DNA of 64,000 bases from JAWLBY01 sp041687455 (GTDB taxonomy: Bacteria > Pseudomonadota > Gammaproteobacteria > Xanthomonadales > Xanthomonadaceae). The notes beneath the pieces are model-generated. The model saw only the letters and a list, made by a program, of their open reading frames with translations. It searched no databases and had not been told where the DNA came from. Of this stretch, positions 8,066 through 16,503 are shown one piece after another (position 1 is the first letter of the stretch; every line of letters begins with the position of its first letter). The stretch is from contig JAWLBY010000004.1 of NCBI GenBank assembly GCA_041687455.1, positions 124,001 to 188,000 on the forward strand, given 5' to 3'. Both the position numbers and the translations under genes were made by a program.

Positions 8066-9238
8066 ATGCACGGCGCCGTCGGAGTCCTGTGCCGGCTGCT
8101 CGCGCTCTCGCTGCTGGCGCTGCTGGCGTCTGCGGCGACCGCTCAGGCCGTTTCGGCCGCGGGTGCCGACGCGGTGCCGACGCTGCAGGTGTTCGTCCGC
8201 GACGGCTGCCCGCATTGCGCGGAAGCCGAAGCGTTCCTGCCGGCATTCGCGGCGGCCCGGCCAGGGCTGCGGATCGAGCTTCGTCATGTCGATCGCGATC
8301 CGGCCGCGCGCGACGAGCTGATCCGGCACTCGCAGCAGGCCGGCGTCTGGCCGCCCGGTGTGCCGAGCTTCGCGTTCGGCGGCGAGTTGCTGGTCGGCTT
8401 CGACAGCGGCGAGCGCAGCGGCCCGCTGCTCGCTGCGCTGGTCGACCGCGTCGCCGTCGACGGCCGCACCGGGGCCGCTGATCCTGCGGCCGGGGACGAC
8501 ACGCTACCGACGCGCTGGTTCGGGCCGCTGGCGGTCGACCGGCTCGGGCTGCCGCTGTTCACGCTGGCGGTCGGCCTGATCGATGGCTTCAACCCGTGCG
8601 CGATGTGGGTACTGCTGTTCCTGTTGTCGATGCTGGTGCACCTGCGCGACCGGCGGCGGATGGCGCTGATCGCGGGCACCTTCGTGCTGGTCAGCGGCGC
8701 GGTCTACTACGCGTTCATGGCCGCCTGGCTGAACCTGTTCCTGGCGGTCGGCTTCGGCACGACGTTGCGGATCGTGCTGGCGCTGCTCGCATTGCTGATC
8801 GGCATCGTCAACATCAAGGACTTTCTGTTCGGCCTGCGTGGCCTGAGCCTGTCGATTCCGGCCGCGGCCCATCCCGGACTGTATGCGCGGGTTCGCGCGG
8901 TGCTGGCGGCCGAGACGCTCACGTCGTCGCTGTTTGCGGTGGTCGTGCTGGCGCTGCTGGTCAACCTGATCGAGCTGCTGTGCACGGCCGGCCTGCCGGC
9001 GCTGTACACCGCAATCCTGAGCCAGCATGCGGCGGCGCCGGCCGCGTACTACGGCTACCTCGGGCTGTACATCGTCGGCTACATCGCCGACGACGCGCTG
9101 ATGGTGGCGGTCGCGGTCAGCGCGCTCGGCAGTCGCAGGCTCGGCGAACGCGGCGGGCGCTGGCTCAAGCTGGTCAGCGGTGCCGTGATGCTGCTGCTCG
9201 GTGCGCTGCTGCTGCTGCGGCCGCAGTGGCTGTTCTGA
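8066..9238 (+). CDS. Thioredoxin-like / DsbD-type membrane fusion protein
   Basis: A 390-aa protein with a signal peptide (about 1-27). A periplasmic thioredoxin-like domain (about 33-115) with C48-P-H-C51 follows, then about six membrane segments (about 160-390). The membrane part holds FNPC (C178) in its first helix and LLCTAGLP (C306) in a later one, a pair reminiscent of the two transmembrane cysteines of DsbD/CcdA that carry electrons across the membrane. Order of domains is the reverse of E. coli DsbD, where the thioredoxin domain is C-terminal. It starts 14 bp after the ACP gene. Likely role: thiol electron transfer to the cell envelope. Substrate unknown. Confidence 0.75.
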   Translation: MHGAVGVLCRLLALSLLALLASAATAQAVSAAGADAVPTLQVFVRDGCPHCAEAEAFLPAFAAARPGLRIELRHVDRDPAARDELIRHSQQAGVWPPGVPSFAFGGELLVGFDSGERSGPLLAALVDRVAVDGRTGAADPAAGDDTLPTRWFGPLAVDRLGLPLFTLAVGLIDGFNPCAMWVLLFLLSMLVHLRDRRRMALIAGTFVLVSGAVYYAFMAAWLNLFLAVGFGTTLRIVLALLALLIGIVNIKDFLFGLRGLSLSIPAAAHPGLYARVRAVLAAETLTSSLFAVVVLALLVNLIELLCTAGLPALYTAILSQHAAAPAAYYGYLGLYIVGYIADDALMVAVAVSALGSRRLGERGGRWLKLVSGAVMLLLGALLLLRPQWLF

Positions 9239-9319
9239 TGCCGGCCGTGCGGTTCGCTGCGATTGCAGCAGCGGTTGCATCGCCACGACCGCGGCGAACC
9301 CGATCCTGCCGTTGGGCGC

Positions 9320-9559
9320 TCAGTCCGGTTCCCAGCCGACCGCGAAATCCTCGCGCCCCTCGAGCCACGGCTGCAGCACGTCGAGCACCCGCGGCGACAG
9401 GCCCGCGGCCTCGAGGCGTTCGAGCACGTCGGGATCGATCAGGGTCGGCGCCTCGTCATCGGTTGCGGTCGTCTCGAGCAGGGTCATCAGTTGCGTGCGT
9501 TCGATATCGGTCAGCGTGCCGAGGTAGCGGCCGGTGCGTTGGTCGATCAGGCGTGGCAT
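9320..9559 (-). CDS. Small conserved hypothetical protein
   Basis: A 79-aa acidic protein I do not recognise. It starts MPRLIDQRTGRYLG and ends FAVGWEPD. GGAG lies about 8 nt upstream of the ATG at 9559. No transmembrane segment or known catalytic motif is visible; the middle is two predicted helices. It is the only minus-strand gene in the first 13 kb, lying between the DsbD-like gene and groEL. The reading frame continues antisense through groEL and capA only because high-GC DNA rarely contains stops; that extension is not real. Confidence 0.6.
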   Translation of the reverse strand: MPRLIDQRTGRYLGTLTDIERTQLMTLLETTATDDEAPTLIDPDVLERLEAAGLSPRVLDVLQPWLEGREDFAVGWEPD

Positions 9560-9811
9560 GGCATGGCTCCGTGGCCGGGCGATCGTCGGAGGTCGAGATT
9601 CGCATCCAATCGGCACGCGCGGCTGACCGCGAGCTGACGGGCGCGCCGGGCGCCACGGCGGCCATGCCGCGCGCGCTTGCGCCGACGCATCGCTGGTTGC
9701 CTGCGATTCGGCTTCGCCGGCCTCTAATGAAGCGATCCGGCCGCCCCGCCGGGGGCGCCTGCTTCGCAGCGGTGGCCCGCCGCCGGTCCGCCGCACCACC
9801 GGGAGCCAGCA

Positions 9812-11428
9812 ATGCCGCACAAACGCGTGCTGTTCCGTTCCGAGGCCCGCGAGCACATCCTGCGCGGTGCCAACCGTCTGGCCGATGCGGTCCGCCTCAC
9901 GCTCGGACCGAAATCGAAGTCGGTGCTGATCCAGCGCCGCTGGGGCCCGCCGATCGTCTGCAACGATGGCGTCACGATCGCCAGGGAGTTCGATCTTGAG
10001 GACCCGGAGGAAAACCTCGGCGCGCGGATGCTGCGCGAGGCGGCCGAAAAGACCGGCGACGCGGTCGGCGACGGCACCAGCACGGCGACCGTGCTGGCGC
10101 AGGCGATCTTCGCCGATGGCGTCCGCAACGTCGTCGCCGGCGCCTCCGCGATCGACCTCAAGCGCGGGCTCGACCGCGGCCTCGCGGCGGCGGTGCAGGC
10201 CCTGCGGTCGCTGTCGCGTCCGGTCGGCAGCCGGATCGAACGCGCCCAGGTGGCGACCATCTCGGCGCACAACGACCCGGCGATCGGCGAGCTGGTCGCC
10301 GACGCGATGGAGCGGGTCGGCGGCGACGGGGTGATCACGGTCGAGGAATCGAAGACCACCGAAACGGTGCTCGATGTCGTCGAGGGCCTGCAGTTCGATC
10401 GCGGCTACATCTCGCCGTACTTCGTCACCGATCCGGACAAGATGGAGGCCGTGCTCGAGGATGCCTTCGTGCTGCTCGCCGAGCAGCGGATCGGCGCGAT
10501 CAAGGAACTGGTGCCGATCCTCGAGCAGGTTGCCAAGACCGGCCGGCCGATGCTGTTCATCGCCGAGGACGTCGAAGGCGAAGCGCTGGCGACGCTGGTC
10601 GTCAACCAGTTGCGTGGCGTGCTGCGCAGCGCCGCAGTCAAGGCCCCCGGCTTCGGCGACCGGCGCCGCGAGATGCTGCAGGACATCGCCGTGCTGACCG
10701 GCGGCCAGCTCGTGTCGGCCGAGGCCGGCCTGCGGCTCGATACGCTGTCGATCGAGCAGCTCGGCCGTGCGCAGCGGATCGTCGTCGATCGCGAGGCGAC
10801 CACGATCATCGGCGGCGGCGGCGCGCCGGCGCGGATCGACGCCCGGCGGCAGCAGATCCGCCGACAGATCGATGACACCGACAGCGACTACGACCGCGAC
10901 AAGCTGCAGGAACGCCTGGCGCGGCTGTCCGGTGGCGTCGCCGTGATCCGGGTCGGGGCGCCGACCGAAGCGGAGATGAAGAGCCGTCGCGAAGCCCTCG
11001 ACGACGCGATCAGTGCGACCAAGGCGGCGATTGCCGAAGGCATCGTGCCCGGCGGTGGCCTGGCGCTGTTGCGTTGCGGCGCAGCGGTGGCAGCCGAGGA
11101 GGCGCGCTGCGACGGCGACGAGCGTACCGGGGTGCAGATCCTCGGTCGCGCGCTGCAGGCGCCGGCGCGGCAGATCGCCGAGAACTCGGCCGTCGACGCC
11201 GGCGTGGTGGTCGAACGGATGCTGCACAGCGAAGGCGCGATCGGTTTCGATGCGGCCGGCAAGCGCTACGTCGACCTGTACGAGGCCGGCATCGTCGATC
11301 CGACCAAGGTCGTGCGCGTCGCGCTGGAGAACGCCGTGTCGGTGGCGAGCGTGTTGCTGCTGTCGGAGGCGACCATGACCGAATTGCCCGAGAGCAGGCC
11401 CGAGCGGCCGGAACCGCTCGAGGAATAG
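9812..11428 (+). CDS. groEL: Solo GroEL-type chaperonin paralogue
   Basis: A 538-aa group I chaperonin. ATPase residues are kept at the E. coli numbering: D87 in GDGTSTATVLAQ and D398 before AISATKAAIAEG, with VPGGGLALLR after it. It is diverged from housekeeping GroEL (for example KSKSVLIQRRWGPPIV near the nucleotide site) and ends in an acidic Pro-Glu-rich tail, not the Gly-Gly-Met repeat. No groES gene is next to it. With Hsp20 9 kb upstream it looks like a stress-specific chaperonin that either borrows GroES from another locus or works without it. Confidence 0.92.
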   Translation: MPHKRVLFRSEAREHILRGANRLADAVRLTLGPKSKSVLIQRRWGPPIVCNDGVTIAREFDLEDPEENLGARMLREAAEKTGDAVGDGTSTATVLAQAIFADGVRNVVAGASAIDLKRGLDRGLAAAVQALRSLSRPVGSRIERAQVATISAHNDPAIGELVADAMERVGGDGVITVEESKTTETVLDVVEGLQFDRGYISPYFVTDPDKMEAVLEDAFVLLAEQRIGAIKELVPILEQVAKTGRPMLFIAEDVEGEALATLVVNQLRGVLRSAAVKAPGFGDRRREMLQDIAVLTGGQLVSAEAGLRLDTLSIEQLGRAQRIVVDREATTIIGGGGAPARIDARRQQIRRQIDDTDSDYDRDKLQERLARLSGGVAVIRVGAPTEAEMKSRREALDDAISATKAAIAEGIVPGGGLALLRCGAAVAAEEARCDGDERTGVQILGRALQAPARQIAENSAVDAGVVVERMLHSEGAIGFDAAGKRYVDLYEAGIVDPTKVVRVALENAVSVASVLLLSEATMTELPESRPERPEPLEE

Positions 11429-11440
11429 GCGTCGCGCCCG

Positions 11441-12463
11441 GTGCACGACACCACGCCCGCTCCGCTGCGCGTGCTGCTCGGCGGCGACGTGATGCTCGGC
11501 CGGCTGGTCGACCGCGTGCTGGCCGAGCAGGGGCCGACCTATCCGTTCGCGCCGCTGGCCGCGGCGCTGGAGCAGGCCGACCTGTTCGTCGCCAATCTCG
11601 AATGCGCGCTGTGCGCCGCCTCGCGCCGCTACTGCGGCACGCCGAAGGCGTTCTATTTCCGTGGCCGGCCAAGCGCCGTGCAAGCCCTGCAGGCGGCCGG
11701 CGTGGATCTGGTCACGCTGGCCAACAACCATGCGCTCGACGCCGGCAGCGAGGGGCTGCGCGACACGCTGGCGACGCTCGAACGGCATGGCATCGCGACC
11801 GCCGGTGCCGGACGCGACCTGGCCGCCGCATCGGCGGTTCGCGTGCTGGCGCTGCGCGGTCGACGGATCGGCGTGCTGGCGGCGTGCGACCACCAGCCCG
11901 ATTTCGCGGCCGGCCGCGACTCGCCCGGCATCCACTACCTCGACCTGCGTGATCCCGGCGTGCGACGGGCGCTGGTCGCGCGGGTCGGCAGCGAGGCGGC
12001 GGCGGTCGACGACCTGATCGTGTCGCTGCACTGGATGTCGAACTGGGTGCCGCACATTCCGGCCGAATACCGGATGCTCGCGCGCGCCCTGCTCGAGGCC
12101 GGCGCGCGGATCGTCTGGGGCCACAGCCCGCATCATTTCCTCGGCAGCGAATGGCATGCGGCCGGCGTCGCGCTGTATTCGACCGGCGACCTGATCGACG
12201 ATTACGCGGTCGATCCGCACTACTGCAACGATCGCCAGTTGCTGCATCGGGTCGAACTCGACGCCGGCCGGATCGTGCGGCTGTCGGCGTTGCCGTTGGC
12301 ACTGACGATCGGCCGCGCCGAACCGGCCGACGAGCCGGCGCGGCGCTGGATCGTCGATCGCCTGCGGCAAGGCTGCCGGCAGCTCGACAGCCGCGTCGCG
12401 GTCCGCAGCGACGGCTGGCTCGATATCGAGCCCATCGCCGCGCTGGAGACGCTCGGTGCCTGA
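11441..12463 (+). CDS. CapA-family (PGA_cap) metallophosphoesterase-like protein
   Basis: A 340-aa protein of the CapA/PgsA fold, named from poly-gamma-glutamate capsule synthesis but common outside capsule loci. Motifs: LLGGDVMLGR, NLECAL, LANNHALDAG and VWGHSPHHF, the conserved Asp/Asn/His positions of the calcineurin-like fold. There is no signal peptide or membrane helix at the N-terminus, so it seems cytoplasmic, unlike PgsA. The start is GTG, 12 bp after groEL. Its stop overlaps the start of the next gene by 8 bp. No capBC genes are present, so a capsule role is unlikely; function unknown. Confidence 0.8.
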   Translation: MHDTTPAPLRVLLGGDVMLGRLVDRVLAEQGPTYPFAPLAAALEQADLFVANLECALCAASRRYCGTPKAFYFRGRPSAVQALQAAGVDLVTLANNHALDAGSEGLRDTLATLERHGIATAGAGRDLAAASAVRVLALRGRRIGVLAACDHQPDFAAGRDSPGIHYLDLRDPGVRRALVARVGSEAAAVDDLIVSLHWMSNWVPHIPAEYRMLARALLEAGARIVWGHSPHHFLGSEWHAAGVALYSTGDLIDDYAVDPHYCNDRQLLHRVELDAGRIVRLSALPLALTIGRAEPADEPARRWIVDRLRQGCRQLDSRVAVRSDGWLDIEPIAALETLGA

Positions 12464-13529
12464 CTGCGCGCCCGGGCCGGCTCCGGCCGCCGCGCTCGCG
12501 GCCAAGGTCGCGTTCCTGCGCGAGCCGAGCCACTACACCGGATCGGTGACCGCAGTCGACGCGATCGAGACGCACATGTCGTGGGTGTTCCTGGCCGACG
12601 GGCATGCCTGGAAACTGAAGAAACCGTTCCGTCGCGGCCGGCTCGATTACACCGATATCGCCGCGCGTCGCCGCAGTTGCTGCCGCGAGTTGCGACTCAA
12701 CCGGCGGCTGGCGCCGGACGTCTATCTCGACGTGCAGGCGCTGACCGCCGATGCGCACGGCCGGCTCGCGATCGGCGGCGCCGGCAAGCCGGTCGACTGG
12801 CTGCTGCGCATGCGCCGCTTGCCTGCCGAGCGCTCGTTCGAGGCGCTGCTTCGCACGCAGCGCGCCGGGGCGGCCGATGTGCGCCGGATCGTCGCACGGC
12901 TGCTGGCATTCTTCGCCGTTGCGCGGCGGATACGGATTGGCACGCGGCACTACCGGCACCGCCTGCTGCACACCGTCGGCGAAGCCTGTGCCGACCTGCA
13001 GCGGTTCGACTTCCGCCCGCAGCCACCGGTCGCCGCGCTGGCCGAGCGCCTGCGCGCGCAACTGCAGCGGCTGCAGCCGCAGCTCGATGCGCGCGTGCAG
13101 GACGGTCGGATCATCGACGGCCACGGCGACCTGCGTCCGGAGCACATCTACCTGACCGACCCGCCGACGATCGTCGACTGCATCGAGTTCGACCGCGCGC
13201 TGCGCCAGCGCGATCCGGTCGACGAGCTGGCCTTCCTCGCGGTCGAATGCGATCGGCTCGGACGATCCGAGGTCGATCGCTGGCTGTTCGATGCCTACGC
13301 CGAGCTCGGTGACGACCGGCCGCCGCGGCTGCTGATCGACGGCTACAAGGCCTGCCACGCGCTGAACCGCGCGCGGATCACGATCCTGCACCTCGACGAC
13401 CCCGACACCGGACCGCCGGCGCGCTGGGCCGCGAAGACCACGCACTACCTCGAGCAGCTCGGGCGCTATCTCGACGCGGTCGAACGCGGGGTGGCAACGG
13501 CTCTGCCGGGCTCGGCGCTGTCGGCCTGA
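12456..13529 (+). CDS. Aminoglycoside-phosphotransferase-like kinase (APH fold)
   Basis: A 357-aa protein related to the N-terminal half of the APH/P-loop bifunctional family (COG2187-like). The catalytic loop is H223-G-D225-LRPEHI and the metal-binding Asp follows in IVDCIEFDRAL. The N-terminal segment MSWVFLADGHAWKLKKPF matches the nucleotide-binding lobe lysine region. The usual Asn of HGDxxxxN is replaced by His. It starts with GTG inside the end of the CapA-like gene, so the two are coupled. The fold suggests phosphorylation of a small molecule; the substrate is unknown and resistance is not implied. Confidence 0.75.
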   Translation: MPDCAPGPAPAAALAAKVAFLREPSHYTGSVTAVDAIETHMSWVFLADGHAWKLKKPFRRGRLDYTDIAARRRSCCRELRLNRRLAPDVYLDVQALTADAHGRLAIGGAGKPVDWLLRMRRLPAERSFEALLRTQRAGAADVRRIVARLLAFFAVARRIRIGTRHYRHRLLHTVGEACADLQRFDFRPQPPVAALAERLRAQLQRLQPQLDARVQDGRIIDGHGDLRPEHIYLTDPPTIVDCIEFDRALRQRDPVDELAFLAVECDRLGRSEVDRWLFDAYAELGDDRPPRLLIDGYKACHALNRARITILHLDDPDTGPPARWAAKTTHYLEQLGRYLDAVERGVATALPGSALSA

Positions 13530-13545
13530 GCGACCGTGGTGGCGA

Positions 13546-14517
13546 TCAATCGAGCGGAGCCGGCGCGGACAGCGCGGGCCAGCGGAGCTGTGCCGCGAAC
13601 AGCGCCGCGCACGGTACGACGTCGACCTTGTCGACGGCCGGACGGCCATGCAGCCGGAACGGCGGCACGCTGTCGCTGACGATGATCCGATCGATCGCCG
13701 GGTCGGCCAGCACATCGCCGGCCGGATCGACGAACAGGCCGTGCGTGACGACGGCAATCACGCCGCTGGCGCCGGCGGCACGGGCGGCCTGCGCCGCGCG
13801 CAGCAGCGTCGTTCCGGTACTGATCAGGTCGTCGACGATCACCACGCGGCGATCGGCGACATCGGCGAACAGTGCCTCGCCGGATACCACGCCGGCGCTG
13901 CGGCGTTTTTCCATCAGTCCGAAGCCGACCGGCCGCTGCAGCCGGGCGGCGAGCGCGAGCCGCAGCATGTCGGCGCGCTTGACCGCTCCGGCGTCCGGCG
14001 CGAGCACGGTAACGGCATCGTCGCCACACAGCTCGACCAGCCGCGGCACGAACAGCGCGCCGGTGTCGAGCGTGACGACCCGGCAGCGGAATGCGTTCTC
14101 GAACGCGGCCGGGTTGTGCACGTCGAGCGTCAGCAGCGCGTCGATGCCGACCGCTTCGAACAGTTGCGCGACATACCGCGTCAGCACCGGATCGAACGGC
14201 TTGGTCCGGCGATCCTTGCGCGCATAACACAGGTACGGCGCCAGCACGGTCACCCGTGCTGCACCGTGATCGCGCACGGTCGCGGCGAAGAACAGCAGCC
14301 GGCACAGCTTGTCGTTGGCGCTGTGGCCGTCGCCGCCGTGCAGCGAATGCACGATGCCGACCTCGGCATCGCGGACGTCGTCGAGCGGCCGGGCCTTGTG
14401 CTCGCCGTCCTCGAACTCGCGTTCCTCGTGCGGCGACAGCGTCATGCCGAGCTGCCCGGCGATCCGCTCGGCCTGCCCGCGACTGCTGCCGAGCCCATAC
14501 AGTTTCAGTGTCGGCAT
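13546..14517 (-). CDS. prs: Ribose-phosphate pyrophosphokinase paralogue
   Basis: A 323-aa PRPP synthetase: ribose 5-phosphate + ATP to PRPP + AMP. Catalytic features kept are YARKDRR, DVHN (the His of DLHA), the flexible-loop KRR in MEKRRSAGVV and the PRPP loop VVIVDDLISTGTT (about 224-236). Canonical bacterial Prs has DLHAGQIQGFF where this has DVHNPAAFENAF, so it is a diverged second copy, not the housekeeping gene. It lies 72 bp downstream of the hibernation-factor gene and probably shares its FNR-like promoter. PRPP is the co-substrate of the pncB product encoded just upstream. Confidence 0.88.
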   Translation of the reverse strand: MPTLKLYGLGSSRGQAERIAGQLGMTLSPHEEREFEDGEHKARPLDDVRDAEVGIVHSLHGGDGHSANDKLCRLLFFAATVRDHGAARVTVLAPYLCYARKDRRTKPFDPVLTRYVAQLFEAVGIDALLTLDVHNPAAFENAFRCRVVTLDTGALFVPRLVELCGDDAVTVLAPDAGAVKRADMLRLALAARLQRPVGFGLMEKRRSAGVVSGEALFADVADRRVVIVDDLISTGTTLLRAAQAARAAGASGVIAVVTHGLFVDPAGDVLADPAIDRIIVSDSVPPFRLHGRPAVDKVDVVPCAALFAAQLRWPALSAPAPLD

Positions 14518-14589
14518 GCGCGCTCTCCGCGGCGCGGGAATCGCTGCAAGCGTGCCGGAAGCGCGCTGAACGGCAGCGCTGCCGCCGGG

Positions 14590-14955
14590 TCAGGCCACCG
14601 GCGGTTCGGTCGGTGTGTGCGTCTTGACGTCGCCGCGGCGAACCCGGACGAAGTCCTCGAGCTGGCGGCGCGCCGCATCGAACGCATCGCGCAGCGCGAC
14701 GTAGACGTCTTCGTGACTTTCGTCGTCGTTCGGAGTGCGACCGGCATCAATCTGTGCGCCCGGCATCAGCAGCCGGACATGCACGAGGTAGCGATTGCCG
14801 CGATGGTGACGGCGCTCGCTGTACTGGACGACGACTTCGCAGCGATGGATCTGCGGTGCGAAGCGTTGCAGCCGCTGCGCATGCTCCTCGACCGCGCTGT
14901 GCAGCGCAGGCGAACTCGGCATGTCGCGAAAGGTGACATGAACGGGCAGGGTCAT
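14590..14955 (-). CDS. Ribosome hibernation factor-like protein (HPF/RaiA family)
   Basis: A 121-aa protein with the beta-alpha-beta-beta-beta-alpha pattern of HPF/RaiA. It has VHVTFRDMPSSPALHSAVEEHAQRL, then YSERRHHRGNRYLVHVRLLMPG, and a helix DVYVALRDAFDAARRQLEDFVR (each given in part). Such proteins bind in the 30S decoding region and stop translation in resting cells. The ATG at 14955 gives the family length; an in-frame start at 15009 would run into the operator. It is preceded by an FNR-like site with a correctly spaced -10. The C-terminal tail is too short for the dimerising domain of long HPF. Confidence 0.82.
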   Translation of the reverse strand: MTLPVHVTFRDMPSSPALHSAVEEHAQRLQRFAPQIHRCEVVVQYSERRHHRGNRYLVHVRLLMPGAQIDAGRTPNDDESHEDVYVALRDAFDAARRQLEDFVRVRRGDVKTHTPTEPPVA

Positions 14956-14987
14956 CGGTGTCTCGCAGATAGCCAGGATGAGTGACC

Positions 14988-15029
14988 AGCCTAGGACCGC
15001 TATCCGCAACGGCGCTTGATCGGCATCAG
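14988..15029 (-). promoter_or_regulatory. FNR/Anr-type promoter upstream of the hibernation-factor gene
   Basis: The plus-strand 14-mer TTGATCGGCATCAG (15016-15029) matches TTGAT-N4-ATCAA at 9 of 10 positions. Reading leftwards on the minus strand, a -10-like TAGGCT lies at 14993-14988, 22 bp away. That again puts the site at about -41.5 from a start near 14981, 26 nt upstream of the ATG. Binding is inferred. Confidence 0.55.
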
Positions 15030-15129
15030 CAACGTACGGCGCGCGTTCGGCGCGGGTTGCCGTCGACGCGGATTCCGAATCGCGCGATGTCCAGGCAGTC
15101 GCGACAGCCAGCCGGACCGTGGTGTTGCG

Positions 15130-16503
15130 TCAGTGCGGCTGGCGGTCGAGCCGGTCGGCGAGCGCGCGGACCGCGGCGGACACCTCGGCCTGCACCGGCG
15201 CCGGGCCGGCGTCGAGCGTCCGCAGCGGGCCGGGCAGGGCGGCGAGCTGCCCGGCACAGCGCTGCCGCGCCTGCGCCAGCGAATCACGTTCGATACGCCG
15301 TCCATCGCGCATCATCGGTTGCAGCAATGGCGTGCCCGGCAGTGTCTCGTCGAGCAGCCCGACCACGTCATGCGGCATGCCGTCGTCGTCGTGCCGGCGC
15401 CAGACCTGCTTGGCGCCGGGCCAGGTCGCCTTGCCCTCCGACCGCTTGCGGCACGGCTCGCCGGCATAGGCGACCAGCTTGTAGGCGCAGTCGAGCGCCG
15501 GCGCATCCTCCGACGTCACCAGCGCAGTGCCGACGCCGAAGCCGTCGATCGGCGCGTGCTCGGCGAGCAGCCGCTGGATCGCGGATTCGTCGAGCCCGCC
15601 GCTGGCGAACACCTGCACCTCCGGCAGCCCGGCGGCATCGAAGATCGCGCGTACCGCGCGCGCATGCGCGGCCAGGTCACCACTGTCGATCCGCACCGCG
15701 GACAACTCGATGCCTTCCCGGCGCCAGGCCGGCAGCACCTCGGCGAGCTGGCGGGCCGCCGCCTCGGTGTCGTAGGTGTCGATCAACAGCGTCAGGCCGC
15801 GCGGGTGGCTGCGCGCGAACTGCAGGAATGCGTCGTGCTCGCGGCGATGGGCCTGGACGTACGAGTGCGCCATCGTGCCGGCCAGCGGAATGTCGAACCA
15901 GCGCGCGGCGGCGACCGCCGACGTCGCGTCGAACCCGGCCAGCCAGGCGGCGCGGGCGGCCAGCAGGCCCGCTTCGCCGGCGTGGGCGCGGCGCAGGCCG
16001 AAGTCGACCAGTCGACGGCCGTCGGCGGCGAGCACGCAGCGCGCCGCCTTCGATGCGACCACGGTCTGAAACTGCATCAGGTTGAGCAGCCGGGTTTCGA
16101 TCAGTTGCGCCTGCACGATCGGTGCGCTGACGCGCACGATCGGCTCGTCGGCGAAGCAGACGGTTCCCTCCGGCAACGCATCGACGTCGCCGCTGAAATG
16201 CAGTTCGGCCAGCGCATCGAGCAGGCGGCGGTCGAAGCGCCGATCGCGCGCCAGCCAGTCGAGGTCGTCGGCGCTGAAATGCAGGTCCTCGAGCCAGTCG
16301 AGCAGCACGCCGATCCCGGCCGCGACCAGGAATCGCCGCTGCGCCGGCAGACGGCGCACGAACAGCTCGAACACGGCGGTGTCGAGCATCCCTTCGGCCA
16401 GATACGCCTGCAGCATCGTCAACTGGTACAGGTCGGTCAGCAGCGGGTCGCTCGAGACCGGTCCGCTGTGCCGCCCGCGGCGGCCGGCTGCGGCGCCGCT
16501 CAC
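15130..16503 (-). CDS. pncB: Nicotinate phosphoribosyltransferase
   Basis: A 457-aa enzyme converting nicotinate + PRPP (+ ATP) to nicotinate mononucleotide, first step of the Preiss-Handler NAD salvage path. Diagnostic features are the start LLTDLYQLTMLQAY, FELFVRRLPAQRRFLVAAG, the phosphoribosyl-binding TLLIDTYDTEAAARQL, VRIDSGDL and FASGGLDE. The start is GTG at 16503, overlapping the nicotinamidase stop by four bases (GTGA), so the pair is coupled. Product order matches the pathway: nicotinamide to nicotinate to nicotinate mononucleotide, with Prs supplying PRPP. Confidence 0.93.
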   Translation of the reverse strand: MSGAAAGRRGRHSGPVSSDPLLTDLYQLTMLQAYLAEGMLDTAVFELFVRRLPAQRRFLVAAGIGVLLDWLEDLHFSADDLDWLARDRRFDRRLLDALAELHFSGDVDALPEGTVCFADEPIVRVSAPIVQAQLIETRLLNLMQFQTVVASKAARCVLAADGRRLVDFGLRRAHAGEAGLLAARAAWLAGFDATSAVAAARWFDIPLAGTMAHSYVQAHRREHDAFLQFARSHPRGLTLLIDTYDTEAAARQLAEVLPAWRREGIELSAVRIDSGDLAAHARAVRAIFDAAGLPEVQVFASGGLDESAIQRLLAEHAPIDGFGVGTALVTSEDAPALDCAYKLVAYAGEPCRKRSEGKATWPGAKQVWRRHDDDGMPHDVVGLLDETLPGTPLLQPMMRDGRRIERDSLAQARQRCAGQLAALPGPLRTLDAGPAPVQAEVSAAVRALADRLDRQPH

